From Sanguinoderma infundibulare (taxonomy: Eukaryota > Basidiomycota > Agaricomycetes > Polyporales > Polyporaceae): a stretch of 64,000 nucleotides of DNA. Below the pieces are notes generated by a model. That model had not been told where the DNA came from. It worked only from the letters and a program-made list of their open reading frames with translations, and did not search any database. Each line of letters begins with the position of its first letter. Within the stretch, counting starts at the first letter, position 1. This document shows positions 46,533 to 58,429 of the stretch, in pieces. The stretch spans positions 1,302,001 through 1,366,000 of the forward strand of contig JAVLRN010000004.1 of assembly GCA_032821775.1 (NCBI GenBank), read 5' to 3'. A program made the position numbers and the translations under genes.

Positions 46533-46630
46533 CCTACCACCCTGCTCCTCGTTCGTCTCCACTGCCGCTCTTCTCACTGTTCTCGCTCGTATTCTCACTT
46601 TCGATCTCACCAGCCACTCCATCGTCGTCA

Positions 46631-47805
46631 ATGACAGATATCATGCCTAAGTCCAACCGCAATGTCTTGCCCTCGAGCTCCATTCGACCTGATGACCTCT
46701 GCTCCCGCGAAGACAAATGCGACGAGTGTCTGGAGCCCACCGCCAAGGTCGCGTTAAAACGATGCGCTGGGTGTTCAACTGCCCGCTATTGTAGCAAGGA
46801 ATGCCAAAAGGCGGCTTGGCGGTCCCACAAGTGAGTATGCAAGCAGAATACTCCTGGTTTCGGCGTTGACTAGAACAACCATTCAGGAAGCTGTGCATCT
46901 CGAGGTCGGCAGACAAAGTCCCGCCTGCGTACGCGAATCTCGCCAACGGGCCATTGGCCCCTCTTGACCGCGCGGCAGAGCAGTGGGCCTCGCTTCACAA
47001 GCTTAGCCTCTTGATGCTCATCAACGTGTTAGTCGAGGCCGAAGGCGGCGTCGATGTCGTGCTGAACTCCTCGAAGACGGTCGTGTTCAAGCTGGGACAG
47101 AGATACTTCAAGGAAGGAACTCCGGCGACCGAGTTCCACCTCACCGGAACTCGGCTAGGACGTCTCGAGACTGACTCTCAGCAGACCCCGGACATCACGC
47201 CCCACGGCTCCCCAGCACCGACATTCTGCGAGGCAATCCGCCATCCGGACTTTGTCGGCTTCCTCCCTACTGTTTTCTACATCCGGAGAACGAAGCTCGT
47301 CTACCGAGGGACCGTGCCCCTCTACCGTTCTCGCGCCCGTGCCGACGGCGTTGCCGCGACACCGGAGGCCACGCAGAACGTCGAGGCCATGCATATGGAT
47401 CTGTGCTGGGTCATTTCCAGCTGCATAAACAGCGGGCTGATTTTTCAGGCGCCGAGAGCCACGGGCCAGGTCCTTCCAGATCTCGGAAACCTCGAGGCAG
47501 CGGGGAAGAGGGGGTGGGTTTGGAGGCCTATGTACAGGTCACAGGAACGGGCTTGGTGCATATTGGAAAGCATGATGAAGCTCGATGAAGCCAAGATCGC
47601 GGAGCAAGCCAAGGCCTTCGTCATCGAGGACGAGGAGGGCCAGTTCGAAGACGAGGGTGAGGGTGAGGACGAAAGCGCGGGTGAGGACATCGAGACGGCG
47701 TATCCGTTGGGCTGGCCGGTGAAGGACCTTTTTTCCTTCTACCATCGCCGGTGGTCATACTCCCTCCCTGTCGGTTCGCCGATGGGTACCCTCAGCGCGT
47801 TTTAG
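46631..47805 (+). CDS. MYND-type zinc finger protein 1
   Basis: Two exons (46631-46830, 46887-47805) encode 372 residues. The MYND finger lies at about residues 24-68 with all ligands: CDECLEP, CAGCSTARYCSKECQKAAW, then RSHK and KLC across the intron. The rest is a basidiomycete-type C-terminal region without a recognised domain (LHKLSLLMLINVLVEAEGG, IRHPDFVGFLPTVFYI). An acidic stretch near the end (EDEEGQFEDEGEGEDE) is followed by DLFSFYHRRWSYSLPVG. MYND fingers bind proline-rich peptides in partners. Start 46631 was chosen because the sequence upstream is UTR-like. It is a tandem paralogue of the gene at 49618. Confidence 0.85.
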
Positions 47806-48649
47806 CCCGTAAATCGTGCACTGAACCTGGCCAAGGGCGGTCTGCAACAGCATCCTGCCCACCGCCGATCACCTGTTTGCAATTGGCGTCATTTTGCCTC
47901 ACTCCTTCTCTCCTATGTACTCACGCTAATGAGCGGTGAGCGCAGTTCCATGCTGTACTCATACATAGCTGTTCCGCCTCACCACGTCCATCGGTACTCA
48001 TGCATCATGCTTAATGTTCAGCTGTTTTATCGTTCTTGCTGTCGCTAGTGTGGTTTGGTTGGCTCGATGTCTAGTGTACCGGCGACGGTAGTAGACACGG
48101 ATGTACCCCAACCGCGACCACCTCGAACTATACATTGCGTTCCCCTCATTGAAAGACGTCATAACGCAAAGGTACAGAGTCCCATAAAGTCATGTCACCG
48201 CAACAGCCACTCCCAGTACGCACACTCAAAGTCCTCCGCTGTCCGGCACTTGACCTTTTGCAGCGGCCAGCATGGTCCAAACCTCGGGGAGGAGGCATTC
48301 TCGAGCTGTCGCATGACTGGTCGCAGGTAAGGTCAGTATCCGAAGAGCGTCAGGGAGTCCGGTATGTCCTCGGCGAGTAGCCGATGGAGCGTTAGACCGG
48401 TCTCGTCGCGCCAGTGCACGATCCCCTGGAATATGGGCACGCCCCCTCACATACGTGCAGGTAACGCATAGACGAGCGTGATTTCAATGGCGATGCGGTC
48501 CCCACCAGTGACCACAACTTGAAATGTGGCGAATCAGCGATCCAACTATGCGTCTGAAGTAACTGGAAGGCAGTCATCTACCGGAGTAAAACAGGGAAGT
48601 GACTGTGATCCTGCACGCTTTCTCCCTCGACTATCCTAGCTGACGTGTG
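47806..48649. other. Intergenic stretch between the tandem MYND segments
   Basis: No gene was recognised. The join between the two tandem copies should lie towards its right end. Confidence 0.4.
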
Positions 48650-48871
48650 GCATCGGTTTTGTTTCCAGATCTAGGGATACTTTATGGACGACCCCATCCA
48701 CGCCGAGAATGTCTGCCCCCAGACAATAATTCTCGGAGATTTGTCGAAGCTGTGTTGCGTGCATCGCGCACGATGCGTATGGCATCATGCGGGTGGGCGT
48801 GGGTGCGGCCTTTCCATTACTCGGTCTCACTCTCGAACACCTTGAAGGAAGAGCCTATTAAATTTGGATGA
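48650..48871 (+). pseudogene. F-box gene 3' fragment
   Basis: The frame ends FVEAVLRASRTMRMASCGW, matching FAEAMLRESRTLRTASYEW at the end of the F-box gene at 44511. Only the last exon is present, carried along in the tandem duplication. Confidence 0.6.
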
Positions 48872-49465
48872 CGTGAATGGTCGTAGGTGGACACAGGTGC
48901 GGTGACTCGGCACAACTCTTGGACATCATTGCTAATAGCAGTGCTCGTTTGTATATAGACATTCGATGATCGACGACGCCATGAGCTTTTCACTTGACAT
49001 TGTTGACCGTGCCCGTCCCGCCTGAATTTAAGGCGCCCCAGCAAAGAAGAGGGTGATGTCCGTTGACTATTTTACGTGTTCGGTAAGTAGGCCTTTGTTG
49101 TACGTCTCTTTAGCGGGTTTAGCCGATGTTCAGACCAGGAGACAGGGTTATTACGGCACGAGTCTGTCGCCTACGCCATAAGGACTCGAAACGTTATTGT
49201 CAGAGTCCATTGCTGCATAGATGCGATTTTATGAATGGTGTTTGAGGTACAATCGAGGATTTCTGACATCTGTCACTGTAGAATTGCCGCACGGACACCA
49301 AACCTCGCGCCAGCTCGTAACGGTGCGCTATTGTCACCGCCACAACCTTCACTGACGTTTTCGTGCCACCCGCTGTGCAGCTCCGACGCTTTAATTCACA
49401 TGCAATGGCGTGCTTTGTGCCTTCACTTCGACTAACTCTCATGGCAGGGAATACTCAAATTCCCG

Positions 49466-49475
49466 TATATATATT
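49466..49475 (+). promoter_or_regulatory. TATA-like box ahead of MYND gene 2
   Basis: TATATATATT lies ~150 bases upstream of the ATG at 49618, in the position equivalent to the box before the tandem paralogue. Confidence 0.4.
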
Positions 49476-49617
49476 CCCTGCGAATCCAAGACCCAAGCAC
49501 TACCCCCCAGTTCCTCATTCATCTGCACTATCGAGTCACTCGAGTTCTCACCTCCAGTCTCGCTCCCCAGCAACACGTGAACTCTACATCCATATCCTTT
49601 CCCCCTCATCTGCTATC

Positions 49618-50736
49618 ATGTCAAGCTTCCACCCCGATGGATTGCATCCCGTTGGGCTTGGGAATCTCTGCTCCAAGGAACAAAAATGCGACTACTGTCT
49701 TACGCCTCGTGCAAGTGGTGTCCAGTTGAGACAGTGTCTCGGCTGCAAAGTCGCACGTTACTGCGGCAAGACATGCCAAAATGCCGCTTGGGCTTCCCAC
49801 AAGTGAGTGCGAGGAGCTATACTCCGGCCTCGGCACTGACTCAAACCACGCTTTAGGAAGCTGTGCGTCTCAAGGTCCGCAGACAAAGTCCCGCCTGAGT
49901 ACACAAATCTCGCCAACGGGCCATTGGCCGCTCTCGACCGCGCGGCCCAGCAGTGGGTCTCAGCACACAAGCTCTCGCTCTTCATGCTTGTCAATTGCAT
50001 AGTGGAGTCCGAAGGCAGCGTTGATGCAGTGCTGAACTCCTCTCGAGTAATCGTTTTCGACCTTGCACAGGACTGTAGGGATACGGACGACAAAACTCCA
50101 TCCACCGTACTCGGGATCGACAACGTCACTCTGGAAGACCCCAACAACCTCGATGTCCCATCCGCTTCCCAGCCGACCGCCCCGACGAATACATCCCATG
50201 GATCTACCGCGCGGCCGACAACTCGCCATCCGGACTTCGCTGGCATCATGCCTACTGTGTTCAGGGTTCCCGACACACCTCTCGTCTACCGAGGCACCGT
50301 CCCCCTCTATCGCCGTCGCGTCCTTCCTGTTGAGGTAGCCCGTAAACTTTCGGGCAACCGGGACGACAAGCCGGACTTGCTTCGTGATCTGTACACCATC
50401 CTCACCGGCCTGATCAACAACGGCGCGGTTTTGCGTGCTCCCAGAGCCGCAGACCAGGTCTATCCGGACGTCGGGGGGCTCCAGAAGACCCAGAAAGGGG
50501 GCTGGAACTGGGTGCCTGCGGGCAGGTCGCAGGTTGAGACATGGGCAGAGTTGGATAGGGACTTGAAGAGAGAGAGAAGGGAGCAAGAGAAACGGAGGAG
50601 AGATCAAGGTAGGAAGGAGAAAGGGAGAGTGCCAACGGTTGCCTTTCCTGTGATGGACGTCTTTTCCTTTTACTATGGCCGGTGGTTGTACTCCCTTCCG
50701 GTCGACTCCCTGATTGGTACCTTGAGTATGGTTTAG
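49618..50736 (+). CDS. MYND-type zinc finger protein 2
   Basis: Two exons (49618-49802, 49857-50736) encode 354 residues. The finger is complete: CDYCLTP, CLGCKVARYCGKTCQNAAW, ASHK, KLC. The intron falls at the same codon as in the first copy. The second exon follows the same plan (HKLSLFMLVNCIVESEGS, TRHPDFAGIMPTVFRV, DVFSFYYGRWLYSLPV). It has a basic rather than acidic stretch before the end (RDLKRERREQEKRRRDQG). This charge reversal suggests the two copies differ in partner binding. No lesion was seen. Confidence 0.85.
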
Positions 50737-50740
50737 CTCG

Positions 50741-52018
50741 GTCCAACAACATTGGCTCTGCGCGCACCTTCCCATCCTCGGCAGTGCTCTCCCTGTTCTC
50801 CTCCACCTTCTCCATCCCATGCATCCTAGTTACGTGATCATGACTTCTGTCATCCTACATGTTTTTCGATCATCTGACACTATGCTCCTTTCTCTGAGTC
50901 TCCCCCGTACTCTCTCATTTACTCGTTCTCTGTCGTCTCGCACACTACTAGATACTGTTGCCATAATTCATCTGCTATATATGCCTCTGTCTTCCGAATA
51001 CACGCCCCGTGTCCCGGCAAACGAATGGAACCTTCGGTCTGTGCTCCCAGAGTGGCTGTCATTGTACAATATAGGCTGGCTAGCGACTGAGGCCGCGTTC
51101 TTCCCGCGACGGAATTCTGAAAGGTATCGAGTCATCCTGTAAGGGAGTGCAACCTTGCGCCTAACCACTCACTGTCTCGATCTAATCTTGAATATGCATT
51201 ATAACTCGGAATCTTCCGTGAAGGCAACGTCGATGACTTCACGTTGATTAGGCGATGTCGACCACGACTAGGACCATCGTATGTGGAAGGAGACGTTCAC
51301 ATCGGCGAACGTCTCCTTGTAGCCGGTCGAAAGGCTGGATGCCCTCGTCTGAATCACGTCCCCCTTGTAGTATGACCTGAGATACGACGACTGCTCTGAG
51401 ATAGCGAACCTGTGCGAGATGGTGTTAATCCCATGAAACCCGCATGACTTCTCGTCTCAGCACTTGCCCGGCTTCAACATTTAAGTTGGACTTCAACTTG
51501 AAGTTCCCGCTCGCGTTCGTGTTCGTTGAAGATCGCAAGCGGCATTCCAATTTCCCGTCCTGCCAGACGCATCCGCAGCTCGTGAACCCTGGAGAATGTA
51601 CTGCAAGATTTGTAAATAAAACAGGGCATGTAAAGCCGTGCAGTAGAGCCTGGTGGCAAGTGAAGAACACGGGTTTGGCCCCATAAGTGCTGGCTCCTTC
51701 AAACGCCGTCACAATAAGCGTAATATTGTGACACGCACGTGATGCACCGTGACATCTCCCGTACTTTGCAGGTTTCTCATCAGCAAACTGGGTTTGAGGT
51801 TTACATATACCTGTAACAATGCATGTAGCTCTGTAGCCTTCGTAGCGGTTAGTAGGTGCCTCACCCGATATTCCAGTTGAGATTCTGGCTCTGCAGCCTT
51901 CCAGCGGAGACGCCGATTGGCTACAGTTCAGAGCTGAGCTTGCTCCGGGGCGCTGTAGGATTTCGCCGGAGCCGGGGGAAATACTGTAGTGGCCTGTCGG
52001 ATAGGTGCGCGCTCGTTG
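50741..52018. other. Gene-poor stretch with one strong hairpin
   Basis: A 200-codon minus frame (52027-51425) has no recognisable features. The inverted repeat at 51287-51318 is listed separately. Confidence 0.4.
51287..51318. repeat. Short perfect inverted repeat (12-bp stem, 8-nt loop)
   Basis: AAGGAGACGTTC (51287-51298) and its exact complement GAACGTCTCCTT (51307-51318) surround an 8-base loop. It could be a hairpin or a protein-binding dyad; there is no gene context to decide. Confidence 0.6.
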
Positions 52019-52146
52019 TAGTGCCATGTAGGATCAATGGGGATATATGGTAGCACCATGCAGGACTGATGGGGAGATATGGTAGCAGCATATAGGAATG
52101 ATGCGGAGATATGGTAGCAGCATATAGGAGTGATGCGGAGATATGG
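52019..52146. repeat. Tandem array of four 32-bp units
   Basis: Four consecutive 32-base units (starting 52019, 52051, 52083 and 52115) each end in GATATATGG or GAGATATGG and begin with TAG. Units 3 and 4 differ at one base. It lies 3' of the DUF6698 gene and could be a subterminal repeat of a transposon. Confidence 0.75.
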
Positions 52147-52594
52147 TAGAGGACTACAATAGTCCCCCCGGCGTATGGTAGTATACGGTGAAAGGCTGTA
52201 GTCGCTGTATAGTTGGCTTCCTGGAGGGCATTGCTCTGGTACTTGCCCACGACCATGCAACGCACACGAAATTAAATAAAGGTCAAAATCATCAATTCTG
52301 GCGGGCGGAGCAACAATACATCACGACATCTATTACGAAAGAGAGCGCGCGAGCATGCGATTTGTTAACCAGCGTGAGACCGCCGCGAGACCAAGAGACC
52401 GAGGCACTTGCAAATTGACAGCCAGAGCGAGAACAGGCGAGCAGGACAGAAAGAGCCACCAAGAGAGCGAGCAGACACAATGGGCAGGGAGGAGGTTGAG
52501 GCGTTCAATGAGATCCTCTGTACTGGGTCGTCGTGAAGGACCTGAACGCAGCGCGAGGTCAGCGAGATCAGGAAGGCTAGCTGGTGTGCGTACT

Positions 52595-55158
52595 CTACTC
52601 TGAATACATCTCATCGACGTCCTCGCGCGCGGTGTTCTGAGGGTGCTCGGCGTCCGCAGCCAGCTCATTCTCGTGCTGCTTCTTCCTGGGCGTAGGGCGG
52701 GGACGCTTCGTCTCCGGTTGGGGCACCGCGCCCTCGGTGTCCGGCTCCTTGCGCTTGGTACCGCCCGTGCGGCTCCCGGTCGCGCCTTCCTCGTCGCCGT
52801 TCGTGTTCGCGCCTTCCTCGTCGCCGTTCGTGTTCGCGCCGTCCTCGCCGTTGGGGTTCACGCCGTCCTCGCCGTTGGGGTTCGCGCTGTCCTCGCCATT
52901 GTCGTTTGCGCGTTCCGAGCCACGTTTGGCCTCGCCGCCGTTGTCGTCCTCGCTGTCCTCGCTGTTGTTGTTCTGGTCGTCCTCGCCACCGCTCTTGGTT
53001 GCACCGTCACTGGTGCGGTTGCCATCGTCGTCGTCCGTGCCACGCGCGTCGTTCGAGGGGCGAGCAGGCTTCTTCAGCGCGCGCGCGCGGGTGGCCGCCT
53101 CGCGCGCGATGGCGCGCTCGCTGGTCTTTTTGAAGAGGACCAGCGCGGTGTTCCCTCGCAGGACCTGGAGCTCGACCGGCTCCGCGCCTCCGTTTCCGAA
53201 GACGATGCTGGTCGTCGAGATGGTTGTAAGTCGAACTGGACTACGAATCCGGGAATTTACTTACCATGTCCACCAGGCGAGGAGCTCCTTCGCCCACGTC
53301 GGCGACTCGAACGCGGCCTCGAATACGCTTCGTGTGAACTCCCTGCCGTGCCAATATTGACCGTCGGCCGCCGCCCATCCAGCCTGAGAGCAGACAAGGT
53401 TGCGCATCTAACAAACAGTTAGCTCGAGAACTGTGGACAGAAACGGCTTACCAATAGAAAGATGTAGATTACACTTCCGAGCGTAACCTGCTCGAGCTGG
53501 GCCTTCGTCGCAATCGACGGTTTACCTCGGGTAGCCGTCTGGTAATACTCCAGATATGCAGCGCCTTTGCCGCAGAAGATAAACTGATAACACTGCCAAG
53601 GCGACAATCAGCAACATATTTCAGGCGCACGAACACGAGGACACACCCTAACTGCGGGTTTGTTCCGCAAAAAGCCCGCTCTGATGTCCTGTGGGTCACG
53701 GCTCCTCTCGTTGTAACACATGAGGAACCAGTCTTCCGATAGCATGTAGATCTCGTTTTTTTGCGCTGCCGCGCACCACCTATTCGCTGAGAGTCAGTTG
53801 AGCTCAGGCGATGCACGCCATGGGCAGTGAGATGCTCGCCCAGGGTTACAGGCGTGAGGATGGGAAGGAGGAGCGGTTGCGCGCAGACGACCTCGCGCGG
53901 TGCGTCGCGCGATGCGGCGAGGGAGCACCTTGAGAGACACGAAGAGCATGCTGACCGTCGAGATGGGAGAAAATGCAGAAGTCCATGACGATGCACAGCT
54001 GCTAGCTCCGCGCGAACGACACGATGAAACCCAGGTATTCGAATGAATCACGCACGCTGAGGGGTTAGCCTGAAAGGCTTCGACCTGCGAAAAAGGGACG
54101 AGTTGTCGACCGGTTCCGGTGTTGAAAAAGCCGCGACGGGTCTTGTCCCCGAGCCTGCCGTCGGGGTCCGGGATTTCGAGGAACTTGATGATTGGCTGCT
54201 TCAGTCGTGCGAGATCATCGCTTCGTGTCTTCTTCGTAACTGCAAGTATCTGCAGGGAGAATGCAGCTGAATAAAACCACAATGGAGTGGGGGACTTACG
54301 TAGCTGCTAACGTGACCGAGGAGGTCCGCGTCTTCGGCGATGACCTGCAGGTGTTTCCCGACAGCGGGCATCCACTTGACAACTTCGGGCCAGAGGATCT
54401 TGCTGATGTTGTCATCGGCGAACTCGTCTGAGGTCCTGTGAAATGCTTGCGTCAAATAGACAAGAGAGGAATGTATGCAGGTATTACTGACTCGGAAAAC
54501 CACAGCGCGCGGGGTATGTCCATAAACATGGCGCCGTCGGCGAGGACACGAGATACGTTGCAGAACTCGGTCAAATGGCGGCCGAGAATGCGCGCGCCCT
54601 GATATACCTTCTCGATCCCGAGGATCGCCTGGGTAGCCTCACTATATGCGCGCATACAGCCATGTATTCAGTAGCTGGCATTGGAGGACTCACCTGGCTT
54701 TGTAATCCAGCCTCCGAAGCAGCTGGATCGACGCATGCTCGTCCTCTCCCTCGTCTTCGCCACAGCTGCACTCGGCCTCTCCCTCTCCCTCGTCCTGCCC
54801 ATCCTCCGCCCCACCCTCACCGTGTCCCGCAACACTTGAGGCGTTCTCGTCCGCCTCCCCTTCGTCGCTAGAGTCCACAGGCGGGATAATTAAGGGCTTA
54901 CTGTGACTTGCAGCAGACTTCTCGGACGCAGTCTTCGGCTCGCCGGTGGAGGCAGCTGTTTTCTTCGTCGTCGTCGGTGCTTTCTTGGGCGCGGTGGGAG
55001 TTTTTTTTGGTCGCGTTCGGTGTTTTCTTAACAGGGGTTGATGCTGCCTTCTTGGAGGCAGGTTGGGAGTTCGAGGCTGGGGGTTTTGCGGGCCTCGACG
55101 GGTTGGCGCGAGCCGCCGCGCGACCCCATGTCTGAGTCAGGCCGTTCCTGGAGGACAT
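52595..55158 (-). CDS. DUF6698-like protein, with a probable homopolymer frameshift
   Basis: The minus strand starts MSSRNGLTQTWGRAAARAN (ATG at 55158), in a Lys/Thr/Pro-rich N-terminus. After a run of eight A (complement of 55001-55008) the frame must shift by one to continue APKKAPTTTKKTAAS and the acidic part (DSSDEGEADENASS). Later exons carry ILWPEVVKWMPAVGKHLQV, DKTRRGFFNTGTGRQLVPF, WCAAAQKNEIYMLSEDWFL, TLGSVIYIFLLMRNLVCSQ and FEAAFESPTWAKELLAWW. That order fits the DUF6698 family as I know it. The C-terminus is an acidic Asn/Gly/Glu/Asp repeat. Function unknown. It is divergent from the adjacent Plavaka transposase. Confidence 0.6.
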
Positions 55159-55447
55159 GTTGGACGGGGATGCGAGATCGAGGATGTAAGAGGTCAAGAA
55201 GGAGTCTGAGATTGGTGGGGGGCGCGAGGGTCGTTTTATGGGGAAGTCGCTGAGGGTGCATGTCGTTGGGGAGAGAGAGAATCATATGCTTCGACGCGTT
55301 TGGGGACAGCCTGGTCATGTGACCGTGTTGATTGGACCCGATAACCTATCTGGTCCTCCTTCCTCCACTTAGCTCTTCGTTCCCCGACGCGACTCGAGTT
55401 ATTACTCAGTCCTTCGACAACTTGCCACCAACACTCCTAGAGCCTCG

Positions 55448-55673
55448 ACTCGCGCTGCTACTCCGATACCCTCTGCAAACTTCATCCCGGCCAGTCGAGT
55501 CGAACAACCTTCGTTTGGTGCGACCTCGGCTAGGCGACAGTGGACTCGCGTCCGTCGCCTGCCGGGTAACCCTTCTCAAACTCACTCGCGCTGCTACTCC
55601 GATACCCTCTGCAAACTTCATTCCGGCCAGTCGAGTCGAACAACCTTCGTTTGGTGCGATCTCAGCTAGGCGA
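55448..55673. repeat. Two ~90-bp direct repeats upstream of the transposase
   Basis: 55448-55537 and 55584-55673 are nearly identical (ACTCGCGCTGCTACTCCGAT ... GCTAGGCGAC), offset by 136 bases. They sit in the divergent promoter region between the DUF6698 gene and the transposase. Confidence 0.8.
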
Positions 55674-58429
55674 CTCGCATCTTTCTCGCTGCGTCCCTCG
55701 ATGTCATCAAACGCATACAGCTGCCCTAACAGTGGCTGCCGGAAAAGCTACGCCAATGCAATTAGCCTCGGGATACACGAGAAGCACTGCCCACACCGCA
55801 TATCAAGCATTCGGAAATGTCAGGCGGAGCTCGAGACGATCGCCGCTGCTCGCAAACGCGTGCGAACGGCACTGCAGGAGACGGAGGATGATGGTGTATG
55901 GGAGGATATTGAGGATGACGGAGGGCAGGAGAATGTTGAGCAGGGCGTAGTGCCGGAGGGCGCAGAGGTACGCCCCCACTCTTTCGAATTCATTAACTTG
56001 TTCCGAACCGTGCATCCCAGGTCCTGGCTAACCACACACCGGCGCCGTCTCCCCCTCCGGCACCTCCGAGTCCCCCTGCAATGTCGACTCGTTCTGGTCG
56101 ACGTGTCCGTATTCCTTGACTTCTCAACGACTATGTCCCATCAAGTCGCGACATATTGCCGTCCCAGTATGCTGCTATCATCCCTCCCTCTCCACCGCCT
56201 GCCCCATCTCCAGAATCATCGCCTACGCCCTCAGTCGCTGCGTCCCTCGAGTTCGAGTCAGCGCGTGATGGCTTTGGCATTTTCCGCCGCTACTTCCGTG
56301 ATCCTCAAAAGCTCCCAGACGACGACGGTGTTCTTGAGGAGGTCTGCGACGCCCCCGGCCTTCAAGGCTCCAACGCGACAAAGCAAACAGACAAAAAAAC
56401 CATCCGATGGCTCTCGAGCACCGTGGCCAACAGCGTAGGCCATGCTGAGGGCCCCGACTACAGCCCTTTCGACAACGCATCCCAGTTTCGCCTCTACGAC
56501 TATTTCTATGATCGCACTGAAGTCAAATCCCACGACGCTTTTGATGACCTCCTTCACATCCTTCGCTCTAACGATTTCAAAGTCAGTGACCTGGACGGCT
56601 TCAGCGCAAGGAAGGGAGACCGCATGCTTGAAGAGTGGGTCGGACGGCCAGGTGGAGTCTTCTCGGAGGATGATGGGTGGTATGAGAGCTGCGTCACAAT
56701 TCCCCTTCCGCCTCCGAAAGTTGATCCTGCTGCCTCTGAGGCTACCGCGTCGACCTTCGAGGTCCCCGGCATCATCCATAGGCGTCTTCACGACCTCATC
56801 GAGGCTGTCGTGCAAGATGCCGACTCATCCTTCGCTCACAAATACCACTGGGTGCCCCATGAGATGTACTGGGCTCCCCTGGGCTCAGAGTGCCCTGATA
56901 CGCCACGCTCGTCCTCGTCGCCTCCCTCGGAATCCAACACCCAGCCATCAGCGGGGGTTAACAGGTGCGTCCGTTTTCTCGTCGTTGACGTTGTACGGGG
57001 CACGCTTGCTTGCACGGTCCCAGTTCTTTCCCCTTCGTCTTGAGCAGTCATTTCTGCGTTTCTCCGCTCTTCGTCTTTCCTCATGCCCGTGTTTGCAGAA
57101 CCGCCATGCTGACGCTGCTGCAGTGAACCCTCAACGTCTGCCTCCCCTCATGCACGATCTACGCCAATCCGAGTCTACACTGACTGCTTCAACACTGATG
57201 CCATGCTCGAGGAGGATGCGAAGATACGCAGCAAACCACGCGTCGATGGCGATGACGATGACGTCGAGTACGTCGTTGTTGCCCTGCTGCTCTGGTCCGA
57301 CGCCACGCACCTATCCAGCTTTGGTGCGGCGTCGATGTGGCCCATCTACCTCTACTTCGGCAATCTTTCCAAGTACATTCGAGGGCGTCCTACTGAGTTT
57401 GCGGCACATCATTTAGCATACATTACCCATGTAAATTCTCTTTCAATTGCGCGCCTTCTACCCACCTTACAGATTTGTTATCCAGTTACCTGACGCTATC
57501 ACGGACGCATACATGGAGGCATATGGGCACGCTCCTCATGACGACATCCTAACGTTCTGCCGACGCGAATTGTTCCAACGAATATGGCTGCTGCTACTTG
57601 ACGACAAGTTTATGGAAATTTACGAGCACGGCATCAAGCGCACCTGTGGCGACAGCGTGGTGCGCCGCATGTTCCCCAGGTTCTTTACATACAGTGCAGA
57701 TTACCCCGAGAAGTACGTCTATGGCTCTCATTTTTTTCTTGTGTGCATTAGTGTCCCAATAACATATATTTTAGAATGCTCGCCACCGGGCTGAAACCAT
57801 TAGCTCATTGCTTGTGCCCACGTTGTCTGACAATGAAAGAAGAGGTTTGTGAGGCCGGGACGCCAGCAGATGACCGCTGTCGCGCAAAGACACGGGCGGA
57901 CAACACCACATTGCATTCCAGTATCGCGCGCGCACATCGCTGGATGTTTCAGGGGCACCGGGTGACGGCCAAGCGCATAAAGGATCTGCTGGAGGCACGC
58001 TTGCTCAACCCAATACGGGTATGTTTCCCGCCTCTCGACATGATGGTTTGCTAACCATGTGATGGCAGAACGCGTTTTCAACTCGCTTTGCAAACAGAGA
58101 CTCGGATTTCAATAGTTACCAGCTGTTCGCCCCAGACCTGATGCACGAGTTTGAGCTCGGCGTCTGGAAAGGGACATTCGCACACCTGATGCGTCTCCTT
58201 GCGGCTCAAGGCGATGATGCGCTCGAGATATTCAATAGCCGGTTCGTTTATCAGGTCCCTCCAGTTCCTAACTCATGTGCTGATGTGTTTGTTCACAGCA
58301 TGCGCCAGATGCCAACATTCGGACGAGCAAGGATACGGAAGTTTTGGCACGACGTCGCATCACGCAAGAAGCTGGCCGCCCGTGATTACGAGGCATTCCT
58401 TCAGGTATGGCTGCATCATACGACTCCCT

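Larger units (their letters stand above)
45640..47810 (+). repeat. Tandem segment, copy 1 (F-box 3' end plus MYND gene)
   Basis: It aligns by eye in order with 48650-50740: the end of the F-box gene, a ~700-base intergenic part (for example GACAAAGAAGAGCGTGATGT against GCAAAGAAGAGGGTGATGTC) and a two-exon MYND gene. Confidence 0.7.
48650..50740 (+). repeat. Tandem segment, copy 2 (F-box 3' end plus MYND gene)
   Basis: Partner of 45640-47810, offset by about 3 kb. Divergence is clear, so the duplication is not very recent. Confidence 0.7.

Noticed and set aside
51425..52027. 200-codon open frame on the minus strand
   Set aside because: No motif, no splice pattern and biased composition; adjacent frames are almost as long, so it is probably chance.
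55332..55700. Upstream extension of the transposase frame
   Set aside because: The frame is open through the two 90-bp repeats, but the zinc finger has its natural start at 55701 and the upstream part looks like repeat-derived leader.
56111..56151. Reading the transposase TGA as part of a tiny intron (GTCCGT ... CAAG)
   Set aside because: It would be ~41 nt with a weak donor and would break the frame downstream, whereas the unspliced frame is family-like on both sides.
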